Source of the DNA: Palsa-504 sp963769715
Lineage (GTDB): Bacteria; Actinomycetota; Actinomycetes; Streptosporangiales; Streptosporangiaceae
Assembly: GCA_963769715.1 (NCBI GenBank)
Contig: CAVYNE010000031.1
Span: 620,001 to 684,000 of the forward strand
Reading direction: 5' to 3'
DNA length: 64,000 nt
Shown: positions 41,475 through 50,686 of the stretch, in pieces
Position numbering within the stretch: position 1 is the first letter of the stretch
Layout of the letters: the number at the start of each line of letters is the position of its first letter
Made by a program: the position numbers and the translations under genes
Notes under the pieces: generated by a model
Databases searched by the model: none
What the model was told of the DNA's origin: nothing
The model's input: the letters and a program-made list of their open reading frames with translations, nothing else

Positions 41475-44195
41475 TCAGATCAGCTCAAGCTGGCGCGCCC
41501 GGCGGACCGCCTCACCGCGGCGAGTGGTCGCCAGCTTGCGGTAAGTGTTTTTGAGGTGCGTCTTGACGGTGTGGATGGAGATGTCCATCTCGCGGGCGAT
41601 TTCGGCGGTGCTCAGCAGACCCGAGACGTGCCGCAGCACCTCCCGCTCGCGTCCGGTGAGTGGCTCGACCAGCAGAATGGAGGCCTGATCTGGGACGCCC
41701 CGCGGAGCCGGGATCTGATCGCGCAGGGTCGGTGCGAGCAGGCGCCAGTGAGTATGGGCCAGTGCGGGGTCAGCGCGCAGCACCGGCTCGATCCAGCCGC
41801 GCTCCACGGCGAATGGCAGCCTGAGCTGCTCAGGTTCGGCCAGCCGCAGCGCGGATGCCAGTGACCGGCGACCCCGCGTACGGTCACCGCTGGCGTAGCT
41901 GAGCCGGGCGTCAACCAGCCACGCCTGCAGCCGGACCTGTTCGGGTGCCCCGCCAGGGGTCGCCAGCGCGGGTGCGAGCACATGCCTGGCGTTTTCGCCT
42001 TCTCCGGCAGCCGCCCACGCGTGGGCAAGGGTGACTGCCGATTCCAGCGAGGTGTCGCCGCCGGCACGTTCGGCTGCGGCCAGCGCTGCCGCCATGTCAC
42101 CGGCTGCCGCGCATGCCCGGGATTCGACCAGGCTCAGCCTTTGGTCGAGCCAAGCCGGAACAGGCCACCCGGATCGTGCCCTGGCGATGATCTGCCCGGC
42201 CACTGCGGCGCGTCCCTCGGCCAGGCCACCGCCGGCCGCTACCAGATAAGCCACCGCCCCGATCAGCTTGTCCGGGCGCACGCCAAGGGCCGCGTCCGCC
42301 TGGCTGAGGCTAACGCGCGCCTCGCGCAGCTCATTGTGACCCAGGTGCACCCACGCACGTGCGACCAGCGCTGCGGGGCTGGGGTTCCGGACCGGCGGCC
42401 GGTGCTCGCCTACGGTCAGGGCCGCGGTCGCCTGGGCGGCCAGTGCTGCCGCGTGGCACAGCCGCCCGCGCAAGGCTTCCACCAGCGCCAGATGCCCCAG
42501 GCAGTCGGCTCGTTCGTCTTCCGCGCCCGGCGCGGTCGCGGCGGCCACACCCGACGCCAGGGTCCGGGCCGCCTGGTCGAAATGACCTGACCACAGCTCG
42601 GCAGCTCCGCGACCGGACAGCACGCGTGCCCTGATGTCAGGATGCCGGGCGAGCTTGTCGCCCGGGACCCTGCTGGCCAGTGCCTCGGCCGCGGCAGCGG
42701 CCGACGCGGCCGCCATGAAGTCGCCGGTGCGGTGGGAGGCGGCCAGGCGGATCATCGCGGCGGCCAGCCGGCCCGCAACCTCCTGATCGGCGGGGAGACG
42801 CTCCAGGATGCCCTCGGCGGCATCCAGCGCGGCGGCAGAAGATCTATGCCGGCCAGCGGACAAAGCGACCGCGGCGGAAACCAGATACGGCTGCGGCCCG
42901 GTCCAGGCCCGGCCGGGCGGCATGTCCGCGAAGCCGGGCGGCATATCCGCGAACTCCCAGGCCAGGCGCGGGCTGCCCCGCGGCTCGAGGATCTCGCCGA
43001 TCGCCAGCTGGTCGATGACCATGCTCGCGGCGAGCGGCCAGTCGCCGGCTCGGGCGGCGTGCCGCACCGCGTCGGTGAGCTGGCCGTTCCGCTCACACCA
43101 CCGGGCCGCTCGCCGATGCAGCCGGGCCATCCGGTCCGGGTGCTCGCGGCTCAGCTTCAGGCGCAGCACCTCCGCGAGCAACGTGTGGTAGCGGTACCAC
43201 CCGGACCCGATCGGCTGGACGAACCCGTTCGCGTGCGCCAAGGCAGTCAGGATTGTCCCGGCCTGCTCGTGGCCGGCCAGTTCAATGGCGGCCTCGGCGC
43301 TGACCCGCTCCAGGACGCTGGTGCTCAGCAGCACGTCCCGGGCCGCAGGCGGCTGGGTGTTGAGAACCTCCTCCACCAGATAGCCGGTCACGGCGCTGTC
43401 CTCGGTGATCAGCTCCTTGACGAACTGGCCAGGGTCGGGATGGGTGGCCATCGAGAGCGCGGCCAGGCGCAGGCCGGCCGCCCAGCCCTCTGTTCGCCGG
43501 GTCAGGCACTCCAGCGAGTCCGCCGGCGGCGTGCAGCCGTGCCTGGCCAGCAGCAGGCCAGCTTCGGCGCTGGTGAACGCCAGGTCGCAGGCCCGGATCT
43601 CGGTCAGCTCGCCGGCTAGCCGGTAGCGGTGCACCGGCAGCAGCGGATCCGCCCGCGCGGAAACCACCAGGCGCAGGCCCGCGCCTGCGTTCCGCAGCAC
43701 GTAGTCAAGCCCGTCGAGTACCTCGGGGTCGGTCAGCAGATGCAGGTCATCCAGGACCAGCGTCACTGGCGGGTCCTGGGCTGCCAGCGCCGCCGCCAGC
43801 CCCAGCAAGAACACGTGGCCGGCTTCCGGCCCGTGCGCGGCGGGCAGCGTCGCCGGGACGGCAGCGCCGGACCGGCGCAGCGCCGCGATGACATGGGCCC
43901 AGAAGACCCCCGGTCGGCTATCGAAGTCATCCGCACTGACCCAGGCCACTGTCCCGGGTTCGGCCGCCGCCCACAACGCCAGGGCCGTCGTCTTGCCCGC
44001 GCCCGCCGGGGCGGTCAGAACGGTCAGCGGGCACCACCGCGTTCCCTGGGCGATCAGCCTGGTGATCCGCGGCCGCGGTAGCGCCCAGTCCGGCACACCC
44101 GGCGCGGTGATCTTGGCGGCCAGGATCGGAACGCCGGCGGAAACCGCCGGCCGTCGGGCGCGGGCCCCCGCCTGGTTGGCACCTTTTGTCCCCAT
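41475..44195 (-). CDS. LAL-type (MalT-like) LuxR transcriptional regulator
   Basis: The product is 906 aa. The N-terminal AAA/STAND domain has Walker A TVLTAPAGAGKTTALALWA at about 62 and Walker B VTLVLDDLHLL, then RLVVSARADPLLPVHRYRLA. A long helical TPR-like middle follows. The C-terminal LuxR helix-turn-helix is EPLTGREREVLRHVSGLLST, AEIAREMDISIHTVKTHLKN, TYRKLATTRRGEAV. LAL proteins are large ATP-dependent activators, often of catabolic or secondary-metabolite genes. The gene is divergent from another LAL gene, with about 140 bp between starts, so they may control each other. The ligand is unknown. Confidence 0.93.
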   Translation of the reverse strand: MGTKGANQAGARARRPAVSAGVPILAAKITAPGVPDWALPRPRITRLIAQGTRWCPLTVLTAPAGAGKTTALALWAAAEPGTVAWVSADDFDSRPGVFWAHVIAALRRSGAAVPATLPAAHGPEAGHVFLLGLAAALAAQDPPVTLVLDDLHLLTDPEVLDGLDYVLRNAGAGLRLVVSARADPLLPVHRYRLAGELTEIRACDLAFTSAEAGLLLARHGCTPPADSLECLTRRTEGWAAGLRLAALSMATHPDPGQFVKELITEDSAVTGYLVEEVLNTQPPAARDVLLSTSVLERVSAEAAIELAGHEQAGTILTALAHANGFVQPIGSGWYRYHTLLAEVLRLKLSREHPDRMARLHRRAARWCERNGQLTDAVRHAARAGDWPLAASMVIDQLAIGEILEPRGSPRLAWEFADMPPGFADMPPGRAWTGPQPYLVSAAVALSAGRHRSSAAALDAAEGILERLPADQEVAGRLAAAMIRLAASHRTGDFMAAASAAAAAEALASRVPGDKLARHPDIRARVLSGRGAAELWSGHFDQAARTLASGVAAATAPGAEDERADCLGHLALVEALRGRLCHAAALAAQATAALTVGEHRPPVRNPSPAALVARAWVHLGHNELREARVSLSQADAALGVRPDKLIGAVAYLVAAGGGLAEGRAAVAGQIIARARSGWPVPAWLDQRLSLVESRACAAAGDMAAALAAAERAGGDTSLESAVTLAHAWAAAGEGENARHVLAPALATPGGAPEQVRLQAWLVDARLSYASGDRTRGRRSLASALRLAEPEQLRLPFAVERGWIEPVLRADPALAHTHWRLLAPTLRDQIPAPRGVPDQASILLVEPLTGREREVLRHVSGLLSTAEIAREMDISIHTVKTHLKNTYRKLATTRRGEAVRRARQLELI

Positions 44196-44338
44196 CAGGA
44201 CCTCCCCGTTCTCGCCCTCACACCACGAAACGCCGGCCAGTCGGGCTGCGCATCATGCGGTTGGCATGAAACTTGACCTGATCCATGACTTCGGACGACC
44301 ATGGAGCGGCAGACCATTGCGGGGGGCGCCATCGGGGC

Positions 44339-46615
44339 ATGAACGACAGCGACGTGCGTGAACGGCTCGACCGGTCGCACCGCGCGGCCGGGCCGGGGTT
44401 GGACCTTTTCGCGGCGAAGCTTCTGCGGCCGCTGTTGCGGCCAGGAACCGTCCGCCGTTCGTCGCTGATCGAGCGGCTGGCGCGGGGCGACCCGCGCCCG
44501 ATCGTCTCGGTGGTCGCGCCCGCCGGCTACGGGAAGACGACGCTGCTGTCGCAGTGGGCCGAGCGCAATGGCCAGGCGTTTGCGTGGGTGTCGGTCGATG
44601 AAGGGGACAACGATCCGAAGGTCCTGCTCAGCTATATCGCGGAGGCGCTCGATGCGGTCGAGCCGATCGACGGACGGGTGTTTGATGCGCTTGCCTCCCC
44701 GGTGAGCTCGGTGCCTGGTTCGGTTGTGCCGAGGCTGGGGGCAGCGTTCTGGTCGATGACCTCGCCGGTCGCGCTGGTCCTGGATGACGTGCACGCGCTG
44801 CACAACTCCGAATGCCGGGCCGCGCTGTCGATGCTGGCCGATCATGTGCCGGCCGGCTCACGGCTGGCGCTGGCCGGGCGGGCCGAGCCGCCGCTGCGGG
44901 TGGCGCGGCTGCGCGCCGAGGGCAGGATCCTGGAGATCGGTCCGCAGGACCTGACGCTGACCTCTGACGAGGCGTCGTCGCTCTTGCGCGACGCTGAGGT
45001 GGCGCTGGATGAGGATGAGGTGGCCGGGCTGCATCGGCGGACCGAGGGCTGGCCGGCCGGGCTGTACCTGGCGGCTCTTTACCTGCGGGAGGGCGGCCCG
45101 CTGGCGAGCGCGGCGGTCTGTTTCGGCGGCGATGACCGGCTGGTGAGCGAGTACATGGAGTCGGAGTTCCTGTCGCGGATCTCCCGCCGGCAACGGGTAT
45201 TCCTGACCCGGACCGCGGTGCTGGAGCGGATGTCCGGGCCGCTGTGCGAGGCGGTGCTCGAGCTCAGCGGGTCCGCCGCGACGCTGGCGGAGCTGGCCCG
45301 GTCGAACATGCTGCTGGTGCCGTTGGACCGGCGGGGGGAGTGGTACCGCTACCACCACCTGTTCCGCGACATGCTGCTGGCGGAGCTGCACCGCCTGGAG
45401 CCCGACCTGGTCCCGGTTCTGCGCCGCCGCGCCGCGGGCTGGTGCGTGCGGAACGACCTGCCCGAGGAAGGGCTGGAGTACTCGATGGCGGCTGGGGACG
45501 TCGATACCGTCGCTGGCCTGGTGGAGAAACTTGTAGTGCCGACCCATAGGCAGGGCCGGGTCCCGACCGTCAATCGGTGGCTTCGGTGGCTGGAAGGTCG
45601 GGGCGGGATCGAGGGACATCCCATGGCCGCTGTACTGGCCGCGCTCTTCTGCGCGTTGACGGGGCGGCCGGTCGAGGCCGAGCGGTGGGCCAACGCGGTC
45701 GATCGCTGGCAGTACGGCGATCCGGCGCGGCCCGGTGACCCTTCCACCGAGGCGTGGGCCGCGGTGATGCGGACCTTCCTGTGCCGGCGCGGGGCCGAAC
45801 AGATGCGCGCTGACGCGGATGAGGCGGTGCGGAGGTTCGCGGCGGAGAGCTTCGTCACGCCGGCACCCGCGTTCCTGCAAGGGATCGCGCGCGTCCTTTG
45901 CGGTGACCTCGATGGCGGCGAGGCGTCTCTCGAGGACGGTGTCAGCCTCGGGGAGGAAGTCGGTGCGCACGAAGATGCGGCGCTCGCGCTGTGCGAACGA
46001 TCGCTGGTGGCGATGACAGTCGGCGAATGGGGCCGGGCCGAGGCGCATGCGGAGCAAGCAGGCGCCGCTTTGCGCCGGGCCGGGATCGAGGCAAGCTACG
46101 CCACGCCCCTTGTCAGCGCGGTGCGGGCCCGCGCAGCCCTGCACCGGGGAGATGTCCCGGCGGCGCGCCGGGAGCTCGTCAGCGCTCAACGGCTGCGGCA
46201 TCTGCTGACCTACGCCCTGCCCTACTTTGCCGTTCAGGCCCGGATCGAGCTCGCCCGCGTCCACTTCGCGCTCGCCGACCTAGCAGGGGCCAAGACGGTC
46301 ATGCGGGAGGTCGATGAGCTGCTCCGGCGGCGGCCCGACCTCGGAAACCTGGCCGCGGAAGCCGGGGCGCTCCGGGCCCGGCTGTCGGAGGAGCGTGGTT
46401 CAAGCGCCCCCGGAGCGTCGGCACTGACCGCTGCCGAGCTCCGCCTGCTGCCGATGCTGCCCACCCACCTGTCGATCCCCGAGATCGCCGCGGAATTGTT
46501 CCTGTCCCCCAACACCATCAAGTCGCAGGCGATCTCGATCTACCGGAAGCTCGGCGCCTCCTCACGCAGCCAGGCGGTCACCCGGTCCCGCGAGCTGGGG
46601 CTCCTGGAGGGTTGA
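44339..46615 (+). CDS. second LAL-type (MalT-like) LuxR regulator
   Basis: The product is 758 aa from ATG 44339; an in-frame ATG at 44285 would add 18 residues that look noncoding. Walker A is VAPAGYGKTTLLSQWAERNG, Walker B VALVLDDVHAL, then SRLALAGRAEPPLRVARLRA. The middle is helical and the C-terminal LuxR domain is ALTAAELRLLPMLPTHLSIP, EIAAELFLSPNTIKSQAISI, YRKLGASSRSQAV. It closely parallels the divergent LAL gene in design but is distinct in sequence. The carboxymuconolactone-decarboxylase-like gene follows about 80 bp downstream and may be a target. Confidence 0.92.
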   Translation: MNDSDVRERLDRSHRAAGPGLDLFAAKLLRPLLRPGTVRRSSLIERLARGDPRPIVSVVAPAGYGKTTLLSQWAERNGQAFAWVSVDEGDNDPKVLLSYIAEALDAVEPIDGRVFDALASPVSSVPGSVVPRLGAAFWSMTSPVALVLDDVHALHNSECRAALSMLADHVPAGSRLALAGRAEPPLRVARLRAEGRILEIGPQDLTLTSDEASSLLRDAEVALDEDEVAGLHRRTEGWPAGLYLAALYLREGGPLASAAVCFGGDDRLVSEYMESEFLSRISRRQRVFLTRTAVLERMSGPLCEAVLELSGSAATLAELARSNMLLVPLDRRGEWYRYHHLFRDMLLAELHRLEPDLVPVLRRRAAGWCVRNDLPEEGLEYSMAAGDVDTVAGLVEKLVVPTHRQGRVPTVNRWLRWLEGRGGIEGHPMAAVLAALFCALTGRPVEAERWANAVDRWQYGDPARPGDPSTEAWAAVMRTFLCRRGAEQMRADADEAVRRFAAESFVTPAPAFLQGIARVLCGDLDGGEASLEDGVSLGEEVGAHEDAALALCERSLVAMTVGEWGRAEAHAEQAGAALRRAGIEASYATPLVSAVRARAALHRGDVPAARRELVSAQRLRHLLTYALPYFAVQARIELARVHFALADLAGAKTVMREVDELLRRRPDLGNLAAEAGALRARLSEERGSSAPGASALTAAELRLLPMLPTHLSIPEIAAELFLSPNTIKSQAISIYRKLGASSRSQAVTRSRELGLLEG

Positions 46616-46698
46616 CCATTCCCTGATCACCCCATCAGGGGGACGTAACTCACCCCGGCGCGAGGTGGAATGGTGTTCGGGCACGCGAGCGGAGGCGA

Positions 46699-47064
46699 AT
46701 GGGCCAAACGATGAGATTCCAAGAGACTTTGCGCAGGCTGGCGATGGTCGACGAAGGCTTCGTCGAAGACCAGGCCGGGCTCGGGCTCGGGCTTGGCCTG
46801 GCCCGGATATCGGCCCTGGATCCCAAGACCGCGGCGTTGCTGCAAGTGGGGGTGTCGGTCGCCCTCGGGTCGCCGGCGGTCTGCCTGGAATGGAGCGCCG
46901 GCCGGGCCTTGGCGGCGGGCGCGAGTGAGGACGAGATCGCCGACGTGCTGCTGGCGATCGCCCCGGTGGCCGGGCTCGGCCGGGTCGTCGCCGCCGCTCC
47001 CGAGGTGGCGACCGCGCTCGGGTACGACGTCGCGGCCGCGCTGGAGGAACTAGATGATCACTGA
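46699..47064 (+). CDS. carboxymuconolactone-decarboxylase/AhpD-like protein
   Basis: The product is 121 aa with GGAGGCG before the ATG. The all-helical CMD fold is indicated by LDPKTAALLQVGVSVALGSP, CLEWSAGRALAAGASEDEIA and DVLLAIAPVAGLGRVVAAAP, with a helix containing A-x-x-x-G-A-s-x-x-E-I. The catalytic C-x-x-C of AhpD is not present: only one Cys, in AVCLEW, is seen. An AhpD-type peroxidase partner role is therefore unlikely. The true function is unknown. It lies downstream of the LAL gene in the same direction. Confidence 0.8.
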   Translation: MGQTMRFQETLRRLAMVDEGFVEDQAGLGLGLGLARISALDPKTAALLQVGVSVALGSPAVCLEWSAGRALAAGASEDEIADVLLAIAPVAGLGRVVAAAPEVATALGYDVAAALEELDDH

Positions 47065-47125
47065 CGGCTCCTCAGCTGGTCACGTGGACCTGTGCCGAGG
47101 AGCATTTCCCGGTGGCTGACCCGAG

Positions 47126-47812
47126 ATGAACGCCGAGTTCTTCGCGCTGGCGTTCCTCTCGGCGCTGAACCCGAAGCTGCTAGCCCTGGATCTGCTCCTG
47201 ATCGAGAACCGGCGGCCGCGGGCGATGTTCTTGTGCGTCCTGCTCGGCGGCATGACCGTGGCCCTGACGATCGGCCTGCTGGACGTGCTCGTCTTCCACG
47301 CCGATGCCATCAAGCACCAGGCCTCGGTCAGCACGGGCATCGACCTGGCCCTCGGCCTGCTCCTGCTCGCCGCTGGCGCGCTGCTCGCCACCGGCCGCCT
47401 GCACGGCCGGCGCAAGGCACCAGTCCCGGCCGGCGACCGGCCGCCGGACGAGCCGGAGAAGAAGGACGGCTGGGCCCAGCGGGCGCTCAGCGAGCCCCGG
47501 CTCGGGCTCGCCATGCTCGCCGGCGCGGTGATCGGCATCCCCGGCGCCAGCTACCTCACCGCGCTGCACAACCTGGTCACCGGGAAATCCTCCACCGCGA
47601 CCCAGGTCGTCGCCGTCGTCATCTTCGTCATCATCGACTTCTTGCTGATCATCATCCCGTTCGCGTTCCTGGAACTGCGGCCCGAGGCCACCAAGGCGCG
47701 GCTCAAGCACACCCAGGACTGGCTGCTGAGCCACGCCCGGCAGCTCATGGCTACCATCGCCCTGCTCCTGGGCGCCTACCTGACCGTCAGCGGCCTGGTA
47801 CGCCTGATCTGA
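47126..47812 (+). CDS. GAP-family (Sap/LysE-like) membrane protein
   Basis: The product is 228 aa with about six membrane helices. The N-terminal ALAFLSALNPKLLALDLLLI and MFLCVLLGGMTVALTIGLLD are followed by a soluble loop with basic and acidic residues (GRRKAPVPAGDRPPDEPEKK), then GLAMLAGAVIGIPGASYLTA, VVIFVIIDFLLIIIPFAFLE and TIALLLGAYLTVSGLVRLI. This layout with N-P-K and G-x-P-G motifs is that of GAP-family proteins, which include mycobacterial exporters of glycolipids. The substrate here is unknown. It starts about 60 bp after the CMD gene. Confidence 0.85.
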   Translation: MNAEFFALAFLSALNPKLLALDLLLIENRRPRAMFLCVLLGGMTVALTIGLLDVLVFHADAIKHQASVSTGIDLALGLLLLAAGALLATGRLHGRRKAPVPAGDRPPDEPEKKDGWAQRALSEPRLGLAMLAGAVIGIPGASYLTALHNLVTGKSSTATQVVAVVIFVIIDFLLIIIPFAFLELRPEATKARLKHTQDWLLSHARQLMATIALLLGAYLTVSGLVRLI

Positions 47813-47918
47813 CTGGCAGCAGGCCGCCGGCGACACCCGCGGCCCGGCCAGGAGCGGAAAATGCCCCGGGTGGAGAAGGTCAGCCCCGATAGGCCGTCGC
47901 GCTGCAGTGAGTCGCTAG

Positions 47919-49001
47919 CTACTGGCTGCGGGCGTGGCCGAAGTACATGAGTTCCCAGATCGCGTCGTCCTTATGGGTCTCGGCCAGTTCACCGCCGCGG
48001 TACCGGGCTACCTCAACCTCGCCGGCGAATCGCAAGTATGCGCCATCGAAATGCGCGAGCTTGGCGGCGATGCGCTTGATGCCCTTGATCGCGTCGGCCA
48101 TCCGGTCCGCGGACAGGTCACGGGTGCGGGTGAACGACACCACGTACCGGTCCTCGCCGTCGTCATAGGAGTAGCGGGTGACCGCCGCGACGGGCTTGCC
48201 GGTCACCTCGTCGGTGTAGATGCCCTCCCGCTCGAAGGTGACCTTGCCGGGGTCGTCGCCGACCAGGACATTGTCCCGGGCGAGCATGAAGATCGGGATC
48301 GGCTCGAACCCGTACCGTTCGGCGGCGGTGATGTAGGACGCGATGACCGAGTACGGCCCGGCCTGGCCGCGAGCCCAGTACCAGTCGTGCACGATCTTCA
48401 TCAGGGCGACATTGCCCCAGTTGTGGTCGTGGTAGCCCACGCCCGTCGTCTGATGCTGCTCCCCGCCGGCGGAGTAGGTGATGGTCACTGCGCCTTGCGG
48501 CACGGCGGGGAGCCAGGCGAACTCCTTCGACCGATCCGAGCCGAACAGCATGTACCCGGTCGACGGCCGCCACGGCGGGACCTCGCCCGTCAGGGTGATG
48601 TCAACTGAGACCTCTTCCGTGGCCGCCTGGATCCGGTAGCGGTGCAGGTCGCCGGTGAACCGGTTACCGCCAAGCCGCACGTCAGCATGATCCTTCGCGG
48701 CCGACCACTCGCCTGCCGGATAGTGCACGATCTTCTCGAAGTGCCGTCCGTCGGGAAGGTCGAGGTTCAGCCGCAGCAGCGGCGACAGGGGCTTCTGCGG
48801 CTGAGCGATGTCCTTGTTCATGAACACCACGACCAGCTTGGCCCCGTCGGCCAGGTGCGCGTCGAAGTACCACCATTCGTACGTGCCGGCCGAGTCGTCG
48901 GTGCGGGCGCCGTCTTCCCGCGGCTCAATCGAGGTGGGCGACAGCCCGAGACGCTCATAATCCGCAGCCGAGCTCGCCATCACCGCCAGAGGATCTGCCA
49001 T
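47919..49001 (-). CDS. AttH/CrtC-like lipocalin-fold protein
   Basis: The product is 360 aa from ATG 49001 behind AAGGAG. The family signature EWWYFDAHLADGAKLVVVF is near residue 40, and the second hallmark GVGYHDHNWGNVALMKI is in the middle, with YWARGQAGPYSVIASYITA next. This is the double lipocalin-like fold of AttH and carotenoid 1,2-hydratase (CrtC) relatives. No carotenoid genes are nearby, so a hydratase role on some hydrophobic compound is only a possibility. It is divergent from the P450-TetR operon, and both promoters carry palindromes of the same type. Confidence 0.88.
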   Translation of the reverse strand: MADPLAVMASSAADYERLGLSPTSIEPREDGARTDDSAGTYEWWYFDAHLADGAKLVVVFMNKDIAQPQKPLSPLLRLNLDLPDGRHFEKIVHYPAGEWSAAKDHADVRLGGNRFTGDLHRYRIQAATEEVSVDITLTGEVPPWRPSTGYMLFGSDRSKEFAWLPAVPQGAVTITYSAGGEQHQTTGVGYHDHNWGNVALMKIVHDWYWARGQAGPYSVIASYITAAERYGFEPIPIFMLARDNVLVGDDPGKVTFEREGIYTDEVTGKPVAAVTRYSYDDGEDRYVVSFTRTRDLSADRMADAIKGIKRIAAKLAHFDGAYLRFAGEVEVARYRGGELAETHKDDAIWELMYFGHARSQ

Positions 49002-49102
49002 GAACCGCTCCTTGCCGCTAAGCGGCGCCGTCGAACAGGCCACGGAAGCGGCCCGCTCAGACGGCATCCGGCAAGCGCCGCTGCGAGGGTGGCCGGTTCA
49101 TT

Positions 49103-49121
49103 ACGGACAAGTTCCGTCTGA
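49103..49121. promoter_or_regulatory. TetR-type operator near the AttH-like gene
   Basis: ACGGACAAGTTCCGTCTGA contains the palindrome ACGGA-N5-TCCGT and matches the inverse of the site at 49269-49287 at 14 of 19 positions. It lies about 100 bp upstream of the AttH-like gene. Confidence 0.5.
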
Positions 49122-49268
49122 TAGCCGGACGATAGAAGCGGACCGGGCCCGGTGTCAAGGGCCGCGTTACCGGCCCCCGCCGGCGCAGGGCATGCCCCGG
49201 CGGCACCACGTTCCCGTCCGGATTGAGGGTCTTGCCTTGAGGCTGACGCGATCCTATGGTGGTCAATA

Positions 49269-49287
49269 TCAGACGAACTTTGTCTGA
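49269..49287. promoter_or_regulatory. TetR-type operator of the P450-TetR operon
   Basis: TCAGAC-GAACTTT-GTCTGA is a palindrome with six-base arms and a seven-base centre, followed by AA. It lies 65 bp before the P450 start. The same arms and spacing recur at 63326-63348 upstream of another gene pair. It is the likely target of the TetR protein encoded by the second gene of the operon. Confidence 0.7.
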
Positions 49288-49351
49288 AAGAGCGGCGGCC
49301 GCCGGGCAGCAACGCCGCAGCCTTCGCCCGCAACGAGCAGGAGATCTCCCG

Positions 49352-49816
49352 ATGACCCGTACCGTGACCGAAGCCGGACTGACTTTCACCGACCCGGCCG
49401 CCTACGCCGACGAAGACCGGCTGCACGAGGCATTCGCGCTCCTGCGGCGCGAGGACCCGGTGCACTGGGTCGAGGCGCCCGGTTTCGAGCCGTTCTGGGC
49501 TGTCACCCGGCACGCCGACATCATGGAGATCGAGCGGAACAATGCGCTGTTCCTCAACGCGCCGAGGCCGCTGCTGGCGACCGCGGTGATGGATGCACAG
49601 GCCAAGCACCGCGACCCCAACCGGCATCTCGCGTTCGGCTTCGGCGTCCACCTCTGCCTCGGTGCCGCCCTCGCCCGGATGGAGACCCGCGCGTTCTACG
49701 CCGAGCTCCTGCCCCGGCTGGAATCCATCGAGCTGGCAGGCCGGCCGGAATGGACGGCTACCACCTTCGTCGGCGGCCTGAAGCACCTGCCCATCCGCTA
49801 CACCCTGAACGGATGA
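49352..49816 (+). CDS. cytochrome P450 with a large in-frame internal deletion
   Basis: The product is 154 aa, whereas bacterial P450s have about 400. The N-terminal part is normal (DEDRLHEAFALLRREDPVHW, FWAVTRHADIMEIERNNALF). After LLATAVMDAQ it jumps directly to DPNRHLAFGFGVHLCLGAAL with the haem-ligand Cys, then RMETRAFYAELLPRLESIEL and the normal end. The I helix (A/G-G-x-D/E-T) and the E-x-x-R motif are gone, so it cannot be a working monooxygenase. The frame is nevertheless open with good codon use, a ribosome site (GGAGAT) and an ATGA overlap with tetR. It may be a decayed gene or retained only for coupling. Confidence 0.85.
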   Translation: MTRTVTEAGLTFTDPAAYADEDRLHEAFALLRREDPVHWVEAPGFEPFWAVTRHADIMEIERNNALFLNAPRPLLATAVMDAQAKHRDPNRHLAFGFGVHLCLGAALARMETRAFYAELLPRLESIELAGRPEWTATTFVGGLKHLPIRYTLNG

Positions 49817-50499
49817 CGCGCCGTGCTGATGGCCGGACCCGCTCGCGTGACACACTCGATGGTGTGGGAACGGACGCGAAAGGGCAGGCCGGGCGCGGGC
49901 GGCCGGCCGACCCCGATATCGAGCGGCGGGTCATCGCAGCCGCCCTGAGCGTCTACGGCGAGGTCGGCTGGGCCGGATTCACCCTCGACCGCGTCGCCCG
50001 CCGCGCGCCCGTCGGCAAGGCAGCCCTCTACCGGCGCTGGCCCACGAAGGAGATCTTGCTCCTCGCCGCCCTCGAGCACCTCGCCGAGCCACCTCACGAG
50101 GGGGCCGATCTCACCGACCTGCGCGGCTGCCTCATCACCATGGCCGAGCAGGTCATCGACATGTTCGTCGGCCCCAAGGCGCTAGTCCTGCCCCGGGTGC
50201 TGATCGAGGCGGCGCAGTACCCTGCCCAGTTCGATGAGACGGTGCAGAACATTGTCCTCGCACGTTTCGGCGGCGCCCGGGCTATCATCCAGGCCGCCAC
50301 GGACCGCGGGGAACTCCCTGCCCGGACGCCACCCGACCTGATCATCGACGCCATCATGGGCAGAGTGATCAGCCTCGTGGTGCTCACCCCAGGGGCACAG
50401 CGAGCCACCATCAGCGCTAAGCGCGACCACTACGCCGCGTCGATCACCAACTTCGTCCTCGAGGCCGTCACCTGGTCCGCGCCGCGCTCGCATGCCTAG
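49813..50499 (+). CDS. TetR-family regulator
   Basis: The product is 228 aa from the ATG overlapping the P450 stop. The helix-turn-helix is AALSVYGEVGWAGFTLDRVA, RRAPVGKAALYRRWPTKEIL. The C-terminal ligand domain reads LRGCLITMAEQVIDMFVGPK, LPRVLIEAAQYPAQFDETVQ and LIIDAIMGRVISLVVLTPG, matching the TetR_C family of large TetRs. It likely represses its own operon and the divergent AttH-like gene through the TCAGAC-N7-GTCTGA palindrome. A fragment of a close paralogue lies at 63.4 kb. The natural inducer is unknown. Confidence 0.93.
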   Translation: MTRRADGRTRSRDTLDGVGTDAKGQAGRGRPADPDIERRVIAAALSVYGEVGWAGFTLDRVARRAPVGKAALYRRWPTKEILLLAALEHLAEPPHEGADLTDLRGCLITMAEQVIDMFVGPKALVLPRVLIEAAQYPAQFDETVQNIVLARFGGARAIIQAATDRGELPARTPPDLIIDAIMGRVISLVVLTPGAQRATISAKRDHYAASITNFVLEAVTWSAPRSHA

Positions 50500-50686
50500 T
50501 CGTCGCGGAGCCCTCCGGCTCCGGAGGTCGGCGTGGCGGCCCGCTGACGGCGTACGCGATGCGCCAGCCCGGCTCGCGATCGTCATGGAAAACTTACTGG
50601 CAGGTATACCGCCGTGTGGCCTGGATGGGTCATGATCCAAGCCAGGGCGCCGGAACCGTAGCAGAGCGCCTGGCAGCGGAGGTGTC

